This document shows, piece by piece, positions 56,088 through 64,000 of a DNA stretch of 64,000 nt (positions are counted from its first letter, which is position 1; each line of letters starts with the position of its first letter). The notes below the pieces were generated by a model. The model made no database searches. It was not told where the DNA came from and saw only the letters and a list, made by a program, of their open reading frames with translations. The DNA is from Liolophura sinensis (taxonomy: Eukaryota; Mollusca; Polyplacophora; Chitonida; Chitonidae): contig NC_088298.1 of NCBI RefSeq assembly GCF_032854445.1, positions 5,020,160 to 5,084,159 of the forward strand, in the 5' to 3' direction. Position numbers and translations under genes: made by a program.

Positions 56088-56300
56088 CATGTTTCCTTAA
56101 AGATTAGTACGTAAAAATGCACTCGCAGAAGTACATAAAGGCCTTATAATGATAATTTTCACACCAAGACTTCAATTTTTCTGACAAGAAATTAATTACT
56201 CTTCACAAAAGATTTTAACTGGCCCTTTAAGATAGATGAATCAATCAGAATCGAGTAAAATGTGTCTCCTGAAAAATGCTAACCTTTAGGTGAATTACTT
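56088..56300 (+). mobile_element. TIR-D element, copy 3
   Basis: 'taaaaatgcactcgcagaag', 'tacataaaggccttataatg', 'ttttctgacaagaaattaat', 'aagatagatgaatcaatcag' and the right end 'aacctttaggtgaattac'. Same orientation as the other three copies. Confidence 0.75.
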
Positions 56301-56327
56301 GCTTTGACACGTGAAAAAGACTATTAG

Positions 56328-56405
56328 ATACTTGCCAAAAGTTGGTGGTTTATACTGAGCAATTCTTGAGAATGCTGTTAAACAACAATGAAATAAATAA
56401 ATAAA
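56328..56405 (+). mobile_element. SINE-G 3' end
   Basis: 'acttgccaaaagttggtggt', 'ttatactgagcaattcttga' and the (aaat)n tail after 'gttaaacaacaatgaaa'. Confidence 0.6.
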
Positions 56406-56801
56406 TATACATTTTTTCATATACTTACTTTACGTTTACTTTTAAGTTTATGCCTTGATCTACCTGATAAAAACAAATGTCCACAAAAAGTCGTTTACAT
56501 TTTAGCAACACAGAAAAAACAACAACATATCTTTGTGAGGAAAATAAAAAAGGTAAATGAAAGAAGACTTCAAATCCTAGCAATTACTGCTTTAGCATTT
56601 TTCAAAAACTTCACTGAATTCGCATGTAAAAACAGTGCAGCATAAATATCAGCAATGTATGAAAACCAAAGCAATATATATTTTATCTCTTTAAAACACA
56701 AATTTTTCTGTCACTATGAATTACCCCTGGGTCCAGACAACTGATTAACAACCCACAACTAGAGTAAATACAAACATCTCGGTTTATACTAAAAGTGTAA
56801 C

Positions 56802-56822
56802 CTGATCCAAGGCCCTCCCAAG
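56802..56822 (-). CDS. Possible 21-nt microexon
   Basis: The minus strand shows a pyrimidine-rich stretch 'tgtcactttttacag' before CTTGGGAGGGCCTTGGATCAG (given here as its codons: Leu-Gly-Arg-Ala-Leu-Asp-Gln) and then 'gttaca'. It is 21 nt, phase 0 at both ends, matching the phases of the neighbours at 58082-58166 and 55072-55155. A very short exon is easily found by chance, so confidence is low. Confidence 0.2.
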
Positions 56823-57430
56823 CTGTAAAAAGTGACATGTTGGAAAACAAACATAATTTTCCTCCCTTAAGGTGTCTAATTGGGCTACACCATGACCTCC
56901 ACATGGGCGTATTTTGTTCCGTAATGGGTTAAATGCCGTCACTACTGGTTTGTGTTTTCCCCTCCAACATTTGTTTTTGTCATCAAGACGTCTGCTGACT
57001 CGTGTGCCAAGTCTGGCCACTAATTTTATTTATGTTGCTTACATTGACTTATAATTCAATGCTTCTAAAACTAGCACAGTGTAAACGGCTGTCAATCCAT
57101 ATCATGCCAAATCTATTCAATACCGTCATTACCACTGTGTTTTTCTGTGCATAGCCAGACAAATTCGGGCCTTGGTATATGAGCTCTGGATCTTTCTAAA
57201 ATAGTTTATATTTTCTCTAGATTTTGTTTGCTGTTTTTTCCTGGGATGCCCGTAGACATTTTGACTTCCCATAGATCTTCAGCAGGGCAAAATTCGCTGG
57301 TAAAATCAGGAAAACATTGACTTGAGTGCCATGTCAGCAGTTAACAGGAAGTGTCAAGTCCTGTTATGTTGTCAACATTCGTCACCTTAGATGTAAATAT
57401 CCTCCATGTTTTTTTTTTGTCTTTCTTTCC

Positions 57431-57445
57431 ACACCAGATGGCGCT
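57431..57445 (+). promoter_or_regulatory. CTCF-consensus match
   Basis: 'acaccagatggcgct' fits NCANNAGRNGGCRSY at every position. The same place looks like a splice acceptor (long T/C tract then CAG) with an ATG and, 26 nt on, 'gtaagt', so a small plus-strand exon is an alternative reading. Confidence 0.4.
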
Positions 57446-58081
57446 ACCTAACAGTTGTTCTCTGTAAGTTTAGCAAATCGTCTACGAACAAGTGTTGAAA
57501 TTTGGCACAAACATACATGTAGACGGACTGCAACATTCTCTGCAGCGCACACACGATTATATCATCGCCAGCACATGGCGTTAATTTGGCCCTGGTGAGG
57601 TGCATTAACACATGTGGTCTGGTTTACAGCCGAGACATTTGGGAAATGGATTGGAATTTACCTCCGCTCTGTCAATCACGAGCCATGTCAACATCTTAAT
57701 CTGTGTGTAAATGCTCTAATTTCTTGAACAGAAGAGTTTCTTTTCTGTTTATTTGGTTTGAATTATGTAATTCGTTTTTTTTTAAGTTTTCTTTTTGGCA
57801 TTTTCTGATGCTGGTTTTATTGCATTTGATTTTTCCTGCTCTACAATAGGCCTTTCTGACAAGGAACAAAAAAAAAAACTCAAGAAAATATGAGAGAAAT
57901 TAAAAGATAATGAAGTAATACACAAGACAGAATATTATATTCCAAAGAATAGAGGGAAAGGGGGTGGGGAAATAATTGAACTTTTATACATGATGATGTG
58001 GAGAAATAAAAGTTAACATTGTCAAAATAAATATCATAAATATACATAATATCTGTACGACAAAATGATTTGGTAAAACAC

Positions 58082-58166
58082 CTGATAGAAGACTGTTCGA
58101 CTGTGATGGGGCATGAACACATGAAATGAGGCCAGGTGTGCATACAGGTGGTCTGTGGATAAACTC
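58082..58166 (-). CDS. Possible coding exon of an unidentified gene
   Basis: This is the best-looking exon in the window. The minus strand has 'tttcttcttcccttacag' as acceptor and 'tatcaggtgtttta' as donor. The 85 nt give one base finishing a split codon plus 28 stop-free codons, beginning SLSTDHLYAHLASF and ending 'MPHHSRTVFYQ'. The leading single base completes a codon left by the exon at 59553-59699 (which ends on two bases, giving Pro). It ends on a codon boundary. The other two frames are also open, so the frame choice rests on the phase match. No family is recognised. Confidence 0.35.
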
Positions 58167-59277
58167 CTGTAAGGGAAGAAGAAAATGAAATAATACAGAT
58201 AATAGATATCCCATACTTATTATGCAAAACTTACTACATGCTATGGGTCGAACTGTTTTTTTTTTCTTAACTTGATTTGAAAATGAACCTGTACGTGAAC
58301 CATACTTTATCAAAATCAGACAATATTTACAGCGGTTTTTGCTGTTTTTGCATTGAAACCAAAATATGACAGACGAACAGGATGATAGGCCGAAATTAAT
58401 ATCCCTAATTTCTGCTGAAAGTATGGGTTAAAAGCAAAATCACTGGTCTGGGGCACACGGAATACCTCGTACTAAAGAAAAAGACATCTGAAAATTGAAT
58501 TGATCACGTAAAACTATGCATAAACATACTTTCATTTATTTTTTTAGATTTTTGTGAAGAGAGTTCAATGTTTGAATTCTGGGGTGAGCTTTATGGATCA
58601 TACAATCAGAGGTTAGGAAATCTGACGTCACAGGAAGTTTTCCCAAGTCTAATCACGACACTGAATGTTGGAATAACTCTTTTAACCTCTGAGTAAAAGG
58701 TTACTGAAATAATGTACTCAAAAAATCCTTCCTTCCAGGACATCACTACCTTTCAACACTTCAAAAAAAATCTAAAAAAACAAACGAAAGTATTGTTACA
58801 CATAGTTCTCAGTTGACTGTATAGTGACCCTTACTTTACACTTCAGTTTTCTTAACTTTAAGGTCATTGTAACATTATGTACTTGTGTATACTACATTCC
58901 ACATGTTTTTACTCATTTCCAGAAAAGAACTCTGCCATGGTTTCAGGGAATAATCTATCTACGCTCTCTATGTGACGATGTTTGGCCCCATTCCCAATTA
59001 AACTCTGATTTAAAAAAAAAAGTACACTTTTTAGATAAGCACACCTCTCTTCTGATGTATGACCAGTGGAAGTAAGAAGAAATATGAGCAGTGAAGGTTG
59101 GTGTGTGTGATTTTGGTTAACCAAAGACCTACACTGACAGGTTACACTACCCTAGTAGCTCCACACACATGTACAATCAGGGCATTAAGAGGTCTTTATC
59201 AAGCTTCTTCAGCTGTGGCTTGAAAAAATTCCTGGTGACTGGTTGGTGACTGTGTTTTACTTGCTGTAGGAAAATAA
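58167..59277. other. Unique stretch with a CRE octamer
   Basis: TGACGTCA at 58623-58630. No repeat or additional exon that I can support. Confidence 0.4.
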
Positions 59278-59322
59278 GCACTTGACCACTGAGGTTGAGA
59301 GTTCAAATCCAGCTCTGGCTGC
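59278..59322 (+). repeat. tRNA B-box remnant
   Basis: 'ttgagagttcaaatccagct' is a B-box match preceded by 'gcacttgaccactgagg'. No 3' SINE domain. Confidence 0.35.
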
Positions 59323-59552
59323 TGAAGCAGGATTTCTACAATGGAGTATTGTATAATGTACTGCATTTACCGTTGACATTCACCCAAAAATTCCTTTTTT
59401 AAAGGCAGATACGTTTCATAAAATATTCTGTTACATAATATGAAACTTATAGTTTTACAGTACAATATCATCCTAGTTCCAAACAAACCTCAAAACACGT
59501 TTCTAAGATGAAAAGAACTCTTACAATCAGGCAAAATGTGTAACTTTGTCAC

Positions 59553-59699
59553 GGACAAAGTTTTAGGTCCAGTACAAAATATGACATTGCAGAACAACAG
59601 AAAGGAGTCCAAAAAGAAGTAAATCCTGCTATCGGCCAGTGAAGATTAAACATCCTGGACAAAAGAACCACAATGGGATCTGGGCTTGGATCTCCATAC
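59553..59699 (-). CDS. Possible coding exon of an unidentified gene
   Basis: The minus strand has acceptor 'gttctttgttttag' and donor-like 'ttgtccgtgaca'. The 147 nt contain one leading base, 48 stop-free codons and two trailing bases. The peptide begins 'YGDPSPDPIVVLL', continues 'FNLHWPIAGFTSFW' and ends 'FVLDLKLC'. It is rich in hydrophobic and aromatic residues. It joins in phase to 58082-58166. The preceding candidate (60709-60812) ends on a codon boundary, so an exon is missing between them or a boundary is wrong. Confidence 0.3.
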
Positions 59700-60097
59700 C
59701 TAAAACAAAGAACAGTACTATCTAACTTGAAGGAAAATTCTAGCATTACACGCACATGTATTTTTGAAAAAATGAAATCCTGGTGGGTCTCATACCTCTG
59801 AGCTCTCTATATATTATATATAACTAAACAGAAATTTTGGTAGAACAAGAAATTTACAATTAAAAATTCATTTTGCTTTTCACCAAAGTGAAATAACTAG
59901 TTAAAAAATAAGCAGGCCTAAGAATGAAGAAAGTATAGGGGGTGAAGACTTGAGATGCGATTGGGGCTTTAGTGTAAGGTATGTCCCACTACCTTTGCAT
60001 CAAGCATAATTAGTTTGCTTGTACAATTAACATTTCTTCCAAAACTTACAAATGACCATATCCTTATATACATGTCATCACTTTTGAATGAATTGCC

Positions 60098-60312
60098 ATA
60101 TTTTACCTAAAGTCTGGAATGTTAAAATGCAATATCAGAAACAGATGAAGGCCTCAAAATGATAGCTTTGCTTCGCAGACACGAGTTTTTCTGAAAAGAA
60201 ATTATTCCAACTTCACAACAAACTCTTCAAGTGGCCCAATATTTGTGTGGATGAACCAGTCAGAACCAAGCAAAATGTGCCACTTCAAACGTGCTAAACT
60301 TCGGTGAAATTA
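60098..60312 (+). mobile_element. TIR-D element, copy 4
   Basis: 'attttacctaaagtctggaa' (left end), 'gatgaaggcctcaaaatgat', 'ttttctgaaaagaaattatt', 'gtggatgaaccagtcagaac' and right end 'gctaaacttcggtgaaatt', which is the inverse of the left. Confidence 0.75.
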
Positions 60313-60708
60313 ATATGGTAAGTTAGATACAGCTATAAAAAGGGTCAACTTGGCCACTGCAGACAGTAGTAAGATTATATTTCTGGTTATTCACAAAGAC
60401 AGTGTAAGTTTGTGAGTGGAGCGGGGGCGGAGAGCCCTCTAAGCCTCTGTTCCACAACTCTGTTACCCCCTCTTATTGGCAGTTAACAAGAGGTGTTACT
60501 TCAGTGTTGTCACATACCGCTCTCTCCACATAAAGCCTGGGCAGTAATTTGTTATAAATGGAGTGGAAACACTTCAAACTGTCACTAACTGATAATGACT
60601 ACACTGGGATAAGGGGTAGCCTAAAGACTCTGTCTCCCAACAACCTGACGATTATGTCAAAGATTCAATGCCCTTAAGGAGTAAACCTGTCTATTGTACA
60701 GGACCTAC

Positions 60709-60812
60709 CACAAACACAAGACTGTCAAAATTTGATAAATGGCCATCCCTGCCCTCTAAAGGAAGTGCCTTCACTACAACCCAAGCCTTGGCCCTCAGCA
60801 TGCACTGTCTCT
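60709..60812 (-). CDS. Possible coding exon of an unidentified gene
   Basis: The minus strand has acceptor 'gtactgtattttaacag' and a strong donor 'gtttgtggtaggt'. The 104 nt give two leading bases plus 34 stop-free codons ('QCMLRAKAWVVVKALPLEG' ... 'FDSLVFV'). Only this frame reaches the donor without a stop. The two leading bases complete Glu with the single base left by 62928-63065. No family is recognised. Confidence 0.3.
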
Positions 60813-60979
60813 CTGTTAAAATACAGTACAAGCCTCAAATACCACCACCTGTTTACCCCCTATCCAGAGTTAGGGTTATGTTAAACTCATAAAAAGCGTT
60901 CAGAAAAAAATTTGATCTCTAATGAGAAGAAAACTTAAAAAAAAATGACACTATAGGCTGAAAAAAGCACATTTTTTTT

Positions 60980-61087
60980 CTATCTGGTGGTGCCTGCTGC
61001 ATAATTTTGCGACTTTTCCTCGCCATACACATAAAGCCTGAAAACGGCAAAGCTGGCATAAATCGCTGAGTCCATCACGTCCTCCAT
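60980..61087 (-). CDS. Possible small ORF or first exon below a CpG-rich patch
   Basis: The minus strand reads ATG in the context 'ttaaagatggagg' and stays open for 35 codons to TAG: it begins 'MEDVMDSAIYASFAVFRLY' and ends 'YAAGTTR'. It lies directly downstream (on the minus strand) of the CpG-rich patch 61090-61350 with a CCAAT box. No good splice donor in a matching phase is seen, so it could be a short ORF or a first exon whose end I cannot place. Confidence 0.25.
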   Translation of the reverse strand: MEDVMDSAIYASFAVFRLYVYGEEKSQNYAAGTTR

Positions 61088-61089
61088 CT

Positions 61090-61350
61090 TTAACACCCTG
61101 TAATTTCTGCTGGGGGTGTGTTGCCTCTCAGCCAATGAGAGTCGTTAAAACTACCGGCTTGTTCGTGTAAACTGGGAACCTACGTCCAACATTCCGGTTT
61201 CCCGATTGTCAGGCGGAACATGAACTGTACTGTTTGCTACTTTCTGGGAAGAAGAATTCTACCGGAAATGTACGAACTGCACTTCGGCCGTTTTTGACGA
61301 CAATTCTCCTCCTAACACAGAAGACTTCAGGACTAGTTCTTAGGCAAAAT
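61090..61350 (-). promoter_or_regulatory. CpG-rich patch with CCAAT and ETS-like motifs
   Basis: CpG is much denser than in 57-61 kb. 'cagccaatgagag' (61130-61142, ATTGG on the minus strand) is a CCAAT box; 'accggaaatg' (about 61261) is ETS-like. There is no TATA box in an obvious place. The layout would suit a housekeeping-type promoter reading leftward. Confidence 0.35.
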
Positions 61351-61784
61351 GGAGTCTAGAAACAGAAATGGCTGGTACATGTACAGTATATAGAATCTGG
61401 TATAACGACACGAAAAAAAAAAAAAGAAAAAAAAAAAGGCCCAGCAATAATGGAGTTTCGAGTTCAAACTTTTTTGTCACTAAGGGTGAAAAGAGTCTTG
61501 TGACTTATCAAAAAGGATACCCAAGATGACAATTACCAGAACATGGCCATCTGAAAAAATGTTTCAAAAAATGTAACACACAAAGTTATTTAGAGTAGAC
61601 AAAGAGTGGAGGAAATTGAACAGTTGAACATCTGTGAACTTTCTAAAGAAAACAGGTGCCATTTGTACAGCGGTTTGTCTACAGAGGGGAAAACTGGGAA
61701 ACAAAGTGGTTTGTCAGGAGACCCAAATTCTCTTTTTCTAACTTGGTCTCCATGTAAAAATCATATATAAATTTTCACCAAACA

Positions 61785-62560
61785 TTCAGTTTCCCCATTG
61801 GTCTGCACAAATAACTTGTTTTCATGTCACACAGTTTCCCCATTGGTCTCCACAAACCAAACCATTTGTTTTTGCATAACACTGTTTCCCCATTGGTCTC
61901 CACAAACCAAACCATTTGTTTTTGCATAACACTGTTCCCCATTGGTCTGCACAAATCACTTGCTTTCGCCAAACACAGTTTCCTTATTGGTCTGCACAAA
62001 TCACTTGTTTTCACCAAACCCTCAGTTTCCTCTTTGGTCTCCACAAATAACTTGTTTTCATGTCACAGTTTCCCCAATGGTCTCCACAAACCAAACCATT
62101 TGTTTTCACATAACTCTGTTTCCCCACTGGTCTGCACAAATTACTTGTTTCACCAAACATTCACTTTCCCCATTGGTCTGCACAAATCATTTGTTTTCAC
62201 CAGGTACACAGTTTCCCCACTGGTCTCCACAAATCACTTGTTTTCACATCACACTGTTTCCCCAATGGTGTGCACATATTACTTGTTTTCACCAAACATT
62301 CAGTTTCTCCGTTGGTCTGCACAAATCACTTGTTTTCATATCACACTGTTTCCCCACTGGTCTTCACCAAACAATTGTTTCACGAAACACTGTTTCTCCA
62401 TTGGTCTAAACAAATCACTTGCTATCACAAAACACTCAGTTTTCCCTTGATCTCCACAAATCAGTTATTTTCACCAAACACTGTTTCCCCATTGGTGTAA
62501 ATAAATCACTTAACACAAAACACGCAGTTCCCCCTTGCTCTCCACAAATCACTTAGTTTT
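61785..62560. repeat. Minisatellite, 44-50-bp units, about 17 copies
   Basis: Units contain 'cagtttccccattggtctgc', 'acaaatcacttgttttcacc' and 'aaacact'. Measured steps are 45 and 50 bp (61801, 61846, 61896), so length varies with the 'accaaaccatttg' insertion. Plus- and minus-strand frames through it are artefacts. Confidence 0.95.
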
Positions 62561-62927
62561 CAACTTCGTTTTGAAGGAAACACACATCTTGTTTTAATAA
62601 ATAATCCTTCTTCCTGTCCTTCAAAGATTTCTTAACACAAAGAATCTGATATATTTTATGGCTAAAGTTACACAAAAAAAATCACTGTTTTGTTTCAAGA
62701 ACATCATGCGCAAAAATATCATGCCACCAACCAAAGATAGATTCACAGAGCCAGGAAAGTGCAAAATTTGACCACAATGCGGAGTCACATTCAGCAAAAG
62801 AAAAAATTTTCTTTGAAGACTGTCTATTAAGATACAAAAGAAGTCCACACTGCAAATCTGAAGGAGCTACTTTCCCAAAGTCAAGTATCGGGTAAAAATT
62901 CCAGCCCAAAGCGTTACGTAATAATAC
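62561..62927. other. Unique stretch next to a candidate exon
   Basis: A minus-strand frame (62682-62909) is open for 75 codons but has no supported splice boundaries. It might be intron or coding. Confidence 0.35.
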
Positions 62928-63065
62928 CTGTCCATTTTTTCAAATGCATGAATGAAGCTAAACTTAGTTCTGCGGTTTTGTTTAAAATTCCAAAATCTGG
63001 ACACCAAAACCACAAGGGTTTGTTTCTGAAGCGTACTGCCATGTGTCTCACATGCGAGACCAGGC
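62928..63065 (-). CDS. Possible coding exon of an unidentified gene
   Basis: The minus strand has acceptor 'taaccttcatttccttcag' and donor 'tggacaggtatta', both close to consensus. The 138 nt hold two leading bases, 45 stop-free codons and one trailing base. The peptide includes 'VRHMAVRFRNKPLWFWCP', 'DFGILNKTAELSLASFMH' and ends 'LKKWT'. One other frame is open, but this one has the more protein-like composition and joins in phase to 60709-60812. Upstream exons would lie to the right, possibly beyond the window. Confidence 0.35.
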
Positions 63066-63602
63066 CTGAAGGAAATGAAGGTTAAAACACAGATTGGTAT
63101 GGGGCAATAAATGGAGGGATAAACGCTTTTGTAAACCACATGGTTAACTTACAACGTACTTTTAGAGCATGTATCAGCCAAAGACATGAAAGACAAAACA
63201 TCAGACTGTTCTCAAGAAAACATGGTCATGTCTCAACAATGATTTTACAACTGGTCCTCTAACATCACGCAAACAATGTATATAATTAGATGTATACTGA
63301 CACAGCAACTTTTACAACTTTTACCTACCAATCCTGCAAGATGGAATAACTGATAGGTGTATGTACATCATGTACTTTCACTTTCACTTTCAGAAAAACT
63401 TGCTTTAATTATTATATACAATATCATGAAATTACAGGATGTAGTTCACAAATGAAAGTACTATCATATTCATTATTACACTCACACTATTACATATTTT
63501 GAAATACCCCATTTTGTTCTTACACTTCTATTATTACACTTCTATTATTACACATTTATTACACCTATCTAACTAGACATTAGTCTCACTTCTGTTGTTA
63601 CC
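63066..63602. other. Unique AT-rich stretch
   Basis: Short repeats of 'cttctattattacac' at 63527-63560; nothing else recognised. Confidence 0.5.
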
Positions 63603-63764
63603 CTTCTGTTATTATTTATTTATTTGATTGGTGTTCTACGCTGCACTCAAGAATATTTCACTAACAAGACAGTGGCCAGTATTGTGGTAGGAGGAAACTG
63701 GGCAGAGCCTGCAGGAAACCCATGACCATCTGCAGGCTGCTGGCAGACCCACTTCTGTTATTAT
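63603..63764 (-). mobile_element. Headless SINE-A with 13-bp direct repeat
   Basis: 'cttctgttattat' flanks it at 63603-63615 and 63752-63764. Inside are tail (tttatt), 'ggtgttctacgctgcactca', 'gtaggaggaaactgggcaga' and the end 'gctggcagaccca'. The flank has other similar 'ttctgttatt' repeats, so the TSD is slightly less certain than elsewhere. Confidence 0.88.
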
Positions 63765-64000
63765 ACCTTGGTTGTTAGACTAGTTATTACACTATAGTCG
63801 TCAATATACGTCTGTTGTTCATATGTTGAGTAATTAGGTGAGTGCACTTAGCCTAAACGACCTAAAATTTCACCTACGAAAGTGCATTTTTATTATTTTT
63901 GGTGCTGAAACTTAAGAGTACATGTAATTTCCCAGCAGAATAACATCCCAAGCATACCTGTATGTTCCGAACAAACCTCAAAACACCTGTCTACTTAAAA

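Larger units (their letters stand above)
56406..58081. other. Unique stretch, possibly intronic
   Basis: It holds the 21-nt candidate exon at 56802-56822 and a CTCF-consensus match at 57431-57445. No repeat family was seen. Confidence 0.4.

Noticed and set aside
61775-62500. 208-codon plus-strand frame and an 89-codon minus-strand frame
   Set aside because: Both are translations of the 44-50-bp minisatellite.

Overview
This is animal nuclear DNA, AT-rich and mostly non-coding, with the profile of an intergenic or intronic accessory region. The best guess is a mollusc or another lophotrochozoan. The reasons are the many tRNA-derived SINEs with long conserved 3' domains and (AAAT)n or (CACT)n tails, a decayed APE-endonuclease/reverse-transcriptase LINE, several short inverted-repeat (MITE-like) families, very dense minisatellites, and (TA)n, (GT)n and (CA)n microsatellites. 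There is no operon, no bacterial-type gene and no rRNA. I cannot name the species from the sequence alone.

Layout. 0-6.3 kb holds SINE fragments, a (TA)n run, and a chain of four different minisatellites (47, 35, 31 and 24 bp units), then a (GT)n run with a G-tract. 6.3-12.8 kb holds SINEs, including one full-length copy with a 14-bp target-site duplication (TSD), the first copy of a long-TIR element, and a 31-bp minisatellite. 12.8-17.7 kb holds a decayed LINE (ORF1 remnant, endonuclease, RT ends with the catalytic core missing) broken by a SINE, followed by a fragment of a second LINE that keeps the RT core. 17.7-20.2 kb holds 35-bp and 44-bp minisatellites. 20-28.7 kb holds SINE families, three MITE copies of two families, and (TA)n. 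28.7-29.8 kb is a very homogeneous 32-bp array. 30-46.6 kb is the SINE-richest part, with a 32-bp CACGTG array, the second long-TIR element and a perfect 14-bp hairpin. 47-53.1 kb holds 74-bp, 40-bp and 40-bp arrays and two copies of a roughly 230-bp TIR repeat, one of them interrupted by a SINE. 53-64 kb is poorer in SINEs.

Coding content. Apart from the LINE relics, the only protein-coding signal I can support is a set of short open stretches on the minus strand between about 55.07 and 63.07 kb. They are bounded by splice-like signals and several join in phase (62928-63065, 60709-60812, 59553-59699, 58082-58166, 56802-56822, 55072-55155). I do not recognise the protein and one join is out of phase, so the model is tentative. 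CpG-richer patches at 49.33-49.70 and 61.05-61.35 kb could be promoters. Most other open reading frames lie inside tandem repeats or are antisense to SINEs and are not genes.

Family labels used below (SINE-A, -B, -C, -E, -G; TIR-1, -D, -F, -H) are local names for this window, not database names.
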